DNA from: Coemansia sp. RSA 1804
Taxonomy: Eukaryota > Kickxellomycota > Kickxellomycetes > Kickxellales > Kickxellaceae
Assembly (NCBI GenBank): GCA_027578815.1
Contig: JANBTH010000179.1
Location: 1-28,657, forward strand
Direction: 5' to 3'
DNA: 28,657 nt
Shown: positions 26,053 to 28,657 of the stretch, piece by piece
How the letters are laid out: each line of letters starts with the position of its first letter
Numbering within the stretch: the first letter of the stretch is position 1
Notes under the pieces: generated by a model
Seen by the model: the letters and a program-made list of their open reading frames with translations, nothing else
Told to the model about the DNA's origin: nothing
The model's database searches: none
Translations under genes and position numbers: made by a program

Positions 26053-26931
26053 TTAGCGGTACATCTGCTCGGATCTAAGGTTCTGAGCAATCTCAGTTTC
26101 CCAGCGATCGCCATTAGCCAGCAACTTCTCCTTGTTATACAAAAGCTCCTCACGGGTCTCGGTGGAGTACTCAAAGTTCGGGCCCTCGACAATCGCGTCG
26201 ACGGGACAAGCCTCCTGACAAAGGCCACAGTAAATACATTTGGTCATATCGATATCGTAGCGCACAGTGCGACGGCTGCCGTCCTCGCGGGGTTCGGCCT
26301 CGATGGTAATAGCCTGGGCCGGACAGATGGCTTCGCAAAGCTTGCACGCAATGCACCTCTCTTCGCCCGACGGGTATCTGCGCAACGCATGCTCGCCGCG
26401 GAACCTGGGCGACAGCGGGCCCTTTTCAAACGGATAGTGCAGCGTGTATGGCTCACGCAGGTACTGCATGAACACGATCCAGAACCCGCGTGCCAGCTCC
26501 GTCATGAAAAACGTCTTTGCCGAAAAGTCCCACACCGACTGCGTCGTGTCTCGCTCCTCCCATGTTTGGTGCGGAATCTTAAAGCTTTTGTTCTCCGCTA
26601 CTCTCTTTTCGTGAATATTGGATGGCGGCGTCTGCGATGCGTAGCCGCGTGTCAATAGTGCGCTTTGTAAACGGTATGCATCTACAACAAGTGAATTCAA
26701 TGGACATGGCGAAGTTATACCAGGTGATTAAAATTACGGTCCGCCAATGAATTGAGATTTAAAATGAGTGGATCTGCTGAATCTTGCCATGCCAATCATA
26801 GTTGATGTGGTCACAATAGGGGCGAGCGAATTGTGTGCCTTTCTCCTAGCTTACTTACTCGATGCAGAGATTGGTATGCTGCGTGTGGATAGCAGAGAGG
26901 AAACACGAGCCAAGGCCAAGCGTTGGTACAT
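26053..26931 (-). CDS. NDUFS8: Complex I 23-kDa (TYKY) iron-sulphur subunit NDUFS8, one intron
   Basis: Matrix-arm subunit of NADH dehydrogenase that carries clusters N6a and N6b on the way to ubiquinone. Exon 1 (26859-26931) encodes a presequence, MYQRLALARVSSLLSTRSI..., and ends at a strong donor GTAAGTAAG. The 177-base intron (26682-26858) ends TTGTAG. Exon 2 (26053-26681) continues AYRLQSALLTRGYASQTPP. Total 233 residues. The two ferredoxin motifs are complete: CIACKLCEAICP (Cys134, 137, 140, 144) and CIYCGLCQEACP (Cys173, 176, 179, 183). The conserved YPFEKGPLSPRFRGEHALRR precedes them. No ATG exists in the exon 2 frame upstream of the signal region, so the spliced first exon decides the start. 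Confidence 0.95.
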
Positions 26932-27269
26932 TGCCGATGAGATCCTGGTATTTAGAATTCAGAAACAAAAGAAAATAAAGATAAAGAAACACTAGATTTT
27001 TTTATTATTGTTATTATGCAAAGGCAAAGAACGAACTAAAAAAGAAGGCAAGACCATCCACACCAAAAACACATCCATCCAATCTTATCTTGCCAATCAA
27101 GATTTATTATTGATCAATCGAAATCACAAAGATCCACTCATTAATCTTCTTCCCTCTCTCCCCCCCAGTCCTGCAAGCACAGAAACTCTAAAACTGTCCG
27201 TGCGCATTTTTTACATGAAGAATACAAGAAACAGAAACCACAGACCCCAAAACAGGATACAAACATTAT
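26932..27269. other. Spacer upstream of NDUFS8
   Basis: About 340 bases of A-rich sequence holding the NDUFS8 5' flank and the 3' flank of the hypothetical gene at 27270. An AATAAA on the minus strand (plus 27103-27108) is about 165 bases past that gene's stop. No gene seen. Confidence 0.5.
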
Positions 27270-27686
27270 CTAGCTACAACTCCTTCGCGCAGCAGCCGGG
27301 TAGAACTGCAGGTGTTGCTCGGGGTTCAGCACAGACGACTCCAGGTCCCGTCGCTGGTTCTCGCGATGCAGCTCCTCCGCGCGTCGAGTGACCTCGGGGT
27401 CGCGTTCCGCAAGAACAGAGGATGCGTCCTGGGGGTTTTCATTGACAATGTCGCGCAGCACCTTTGGGTACAGCTCGCAGTGCTCCGTGTATCTGGTTGA
27501 TTGCGCTAAAAGGCGTTCGGTCGGGGAGCTAGATTCCAGCAAAACACTGCGCTTCTTAGTGGTGCCACCACCATCCTCTTCGTTGCTCTGGTGCCATTCA
27601 TCGTGGGTCTTTCTGTACTTGTGGTTGTGTGGAGAAGGAATGTCCTGTGTCTTTGGCGAACTGTTGCTGTGCTTGGCAGTATCCAT
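27270..27686 (-). CDS. Hypothetical protein, 138 residues
   Basis: A polar, probably soluble protein that I do not recognise. It begins MDTAKHSNSSPKTQDIPSP, has a His/Lys/Glu-rich region (NHKYRKTHDEWHQ), then a helical part: SPTERLLAQSTRYTEHCELY, PKVLRDIVNENPQD, and a charged helix EVTRRAEELHRENQRRDLE that could be a short coiled coil. It ends NPEQHLQFYPAAARRSCS. The G/C-rich second half reads like true coding sequence. The ATG at 27686 is chosen because an in-frame ATG at 27785 would add a hydrophobic, A/T-rich leader. No signal peptide or known motif. Function unknown. Confidence 0.6.
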   Translation of the reverse strand: MDTAKHSNSSPKTQDIPSPHNHKYRKTHDEWHQSNEEDGGGTTKKRSVLLESSSPTERLLAQSTRYTEHCELYPKVLRDIVNENPQDASSVLAERDPEVTRRAEELHRENQRRDLESSVLNPEQHLQFYPAAARRSCS

Positions 27687-27982
27687 TGTGATGTATATAG
27701 CAAGGCTATGAAGAAACAGATCAATAGTAGTTTTGCTGCAGGTTGAAATGATAGCGGGAGCTTTGGAATTAAAAAAACAGGACAAAAGCTAGAGAAAAGA
27801 AAAACCATGTTAAACGCATAAACGGGATAAAAATGAGTAGTAAAGGGCTTGGTTAATGCATTTGGTGTTGATGTTACACGCTTTGGTAGAAGATAGCCGA
27901 ACCAATCACTTTTCAAAATGTTAACTGGCAAAAAAGTTAAAAAGAACAAAACAAAAGAGGCGCTACTAGCTAGATAGAGCCT

Positions 27983-28657
27983 CTAGGGCTTTTTGAGCGC
28001 CAGACGGTCGTTCTTGAGTATGGCCACGTCCTTCACAATCATCTGGATACGCGACTTGTTCTCAGGGTTGGCCTTGAGTTTCTTCCGCACGCAGCCGATG
28101 AGGTCCTTGGTGGTGTTGACGCCACTCTTGATGAGATCGATGATCTCGCGTCTGGTGATAAGATCAGCAGAAGAAGAAGCACCAACGCCGCTGCTGGTGC
28201 CAGTCGTCTGCTGCGCCTTTGCCGAGTGGCCAGACAGCTTAGAGTGCTTGGGACCTGGCGGTGCCAGTGGCGAGGTGCCTCCGCTGGCTCCGCCTGCATG
28301 CTGCTGCTGGCTGTGGGATCCTCCGACCGAAATGCGCTTGCGCTTCTTCATGCTGGCGGGCGGAGACGAAGCAGCAACAGAGGCGAGCGGCGGAGATGGC
28401 GATGGGCTGCGAGCAGATGCAGATGCAGCAGCAGCAGCGTCGGTGGACTCGGCCTCTTTAGAAGCAGCGTCGGGCTGCTGCTGGCCCTGCTGGTCGGCAG
28501 CGTCCTTGGGCGCGTCATCTTCGTCGTCGCTGGAAGAGTCACTGATATCAGAAAGCGACAGGTAAGGGTTCTCATTATCGTCGTCGGACTCGTAGTCCTT
28601 GCTGTCCTCGCGCTTGCGGATGAGCTTCTTGATCGTCTTGCCGTCGTCATCCAGTGC
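27983..28657 (-). CDS. TFG1: TFIIF large subunit (Tfg1/RAP74), 3' part only
   Basis: The C-terminal 224 residues of the large subunit of general transcription factor TFIIF, which binds RNA polymerase II and aids initiation and elongation. The frame is open to the window edge, so the gene starts outside. Visible in order: basic KTIKKLIRKRED, an acidic segment with YESDDDNENPYLSLSD (the NPY...D motif typical of RAP74/Tfg1), Gln-, Ala- and Ser/Pro-rich linkers, a basic patch KKRKR, and at the end a winged-helix domain: LITRREIIDLIKSGVNTTKD, LIGCVRKKLKANPENKSRIQ, IVKDVAILKNDRLALKKP. The C-terminal winged helix of RAP74 binds the Fcp1 phosphatase. Confidence 0.9.
   Translation of the reverse strand, partial: ALDDDGKTIKKLIRKREDSKDYESDDDNENPYLSLSDISDSSSDDEDDAPKDAADQQGQQQPDAASKEAESTDAAAAASASARSPSPSPPLASVAASSPPASMKKRKRISVGGSHSQQQHAGGASGGTSPLAPPGPKHSKLSGHSAKAQQTTGTSSGVGASSSADLITRREIIDLIKSGVNTTKDLIGCVRKKLKANPENKSRIQMIVKDVAILKNDRLALKKP

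Noticed and set aside
26768..26995. Plus-strand 75-codon frame with a hydrophobic start
   Set aside because: It lies antisense to the NDUFS8 first exon and intron, which are well supported by splice signals and a presequence. Its content is explained by the opposite strand.

Overview
The window is eukaryotic nuclear DNA, almost certainly fungal. Genes are dense and have few, short introns with GT...AG ends. Housekeeping reading frames are GC-rich and separated by A/T-rich spacers, and there are fungal-type orthologues throughout. The F-box/leucine-rich proteins, GC-biased coding and compact genes remind me of Kickxellomycotina (Coemansia/Linderina-like fungi), but that placement is inference from memory, not a search result. 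All coordinates refer to this window. | Left part (1-10.2 kb): apart from a possible 3' gene end at the left edge, every gene is on the minus strand. They are a GH38 alpha-mannosidase with an unexpected four-helix membrane insert in its C-terminal half, a PPR protein, a PIG-Y/Eri1-like subunit of the GPI-GlcNAc transferase with a long N-terminal extension, and the pseudouridine synthase Pus7 (TruD family). | Middle (10.2-16.8 kb): an A/T-rich island. It holds a broken F-box/LRR gene (missing start, one frameshift, two in-frame TAA codons), two diverged ~1 kb tandem repeats that each carry a 50-residue cysteine-rich microprotein, a 209-bp inverted-repeat structure with an inner hairpin, and traces of another decayed reading frame. 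| Right part (16.8-28.7 kb): holocytochrome c synthase (+), the proteasome lid subunit Rpn9 (-, one intron), a TPR-like protein of unknown role (+), an intact F-box/LRR-like protein (+), the complex I subunits NDUFV1 (-, one intron) and NDUFS8 (-, one intron) flanking a tiny CxxC reading frame (+), a short hypothetical gene (-), and the 3' end of the TFIIF large subunit gene TFG1/RAP74 (-), which runs off the right edge. | The genes do not form a pathway in the bacterial sense. There is a local concentration of mitochondrial genes (cytochrome c maturation, two Fe-S/flavin subunits of the complex I electron-input arm, and probably the PPR protein). The first exon of each complex I gene encodes only the beginning of the mitochondrial presequence. 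The most unusual points are the mannosidase membrane insert, the duplicated cysteine microproteins and the freshly decaying F-box gene.
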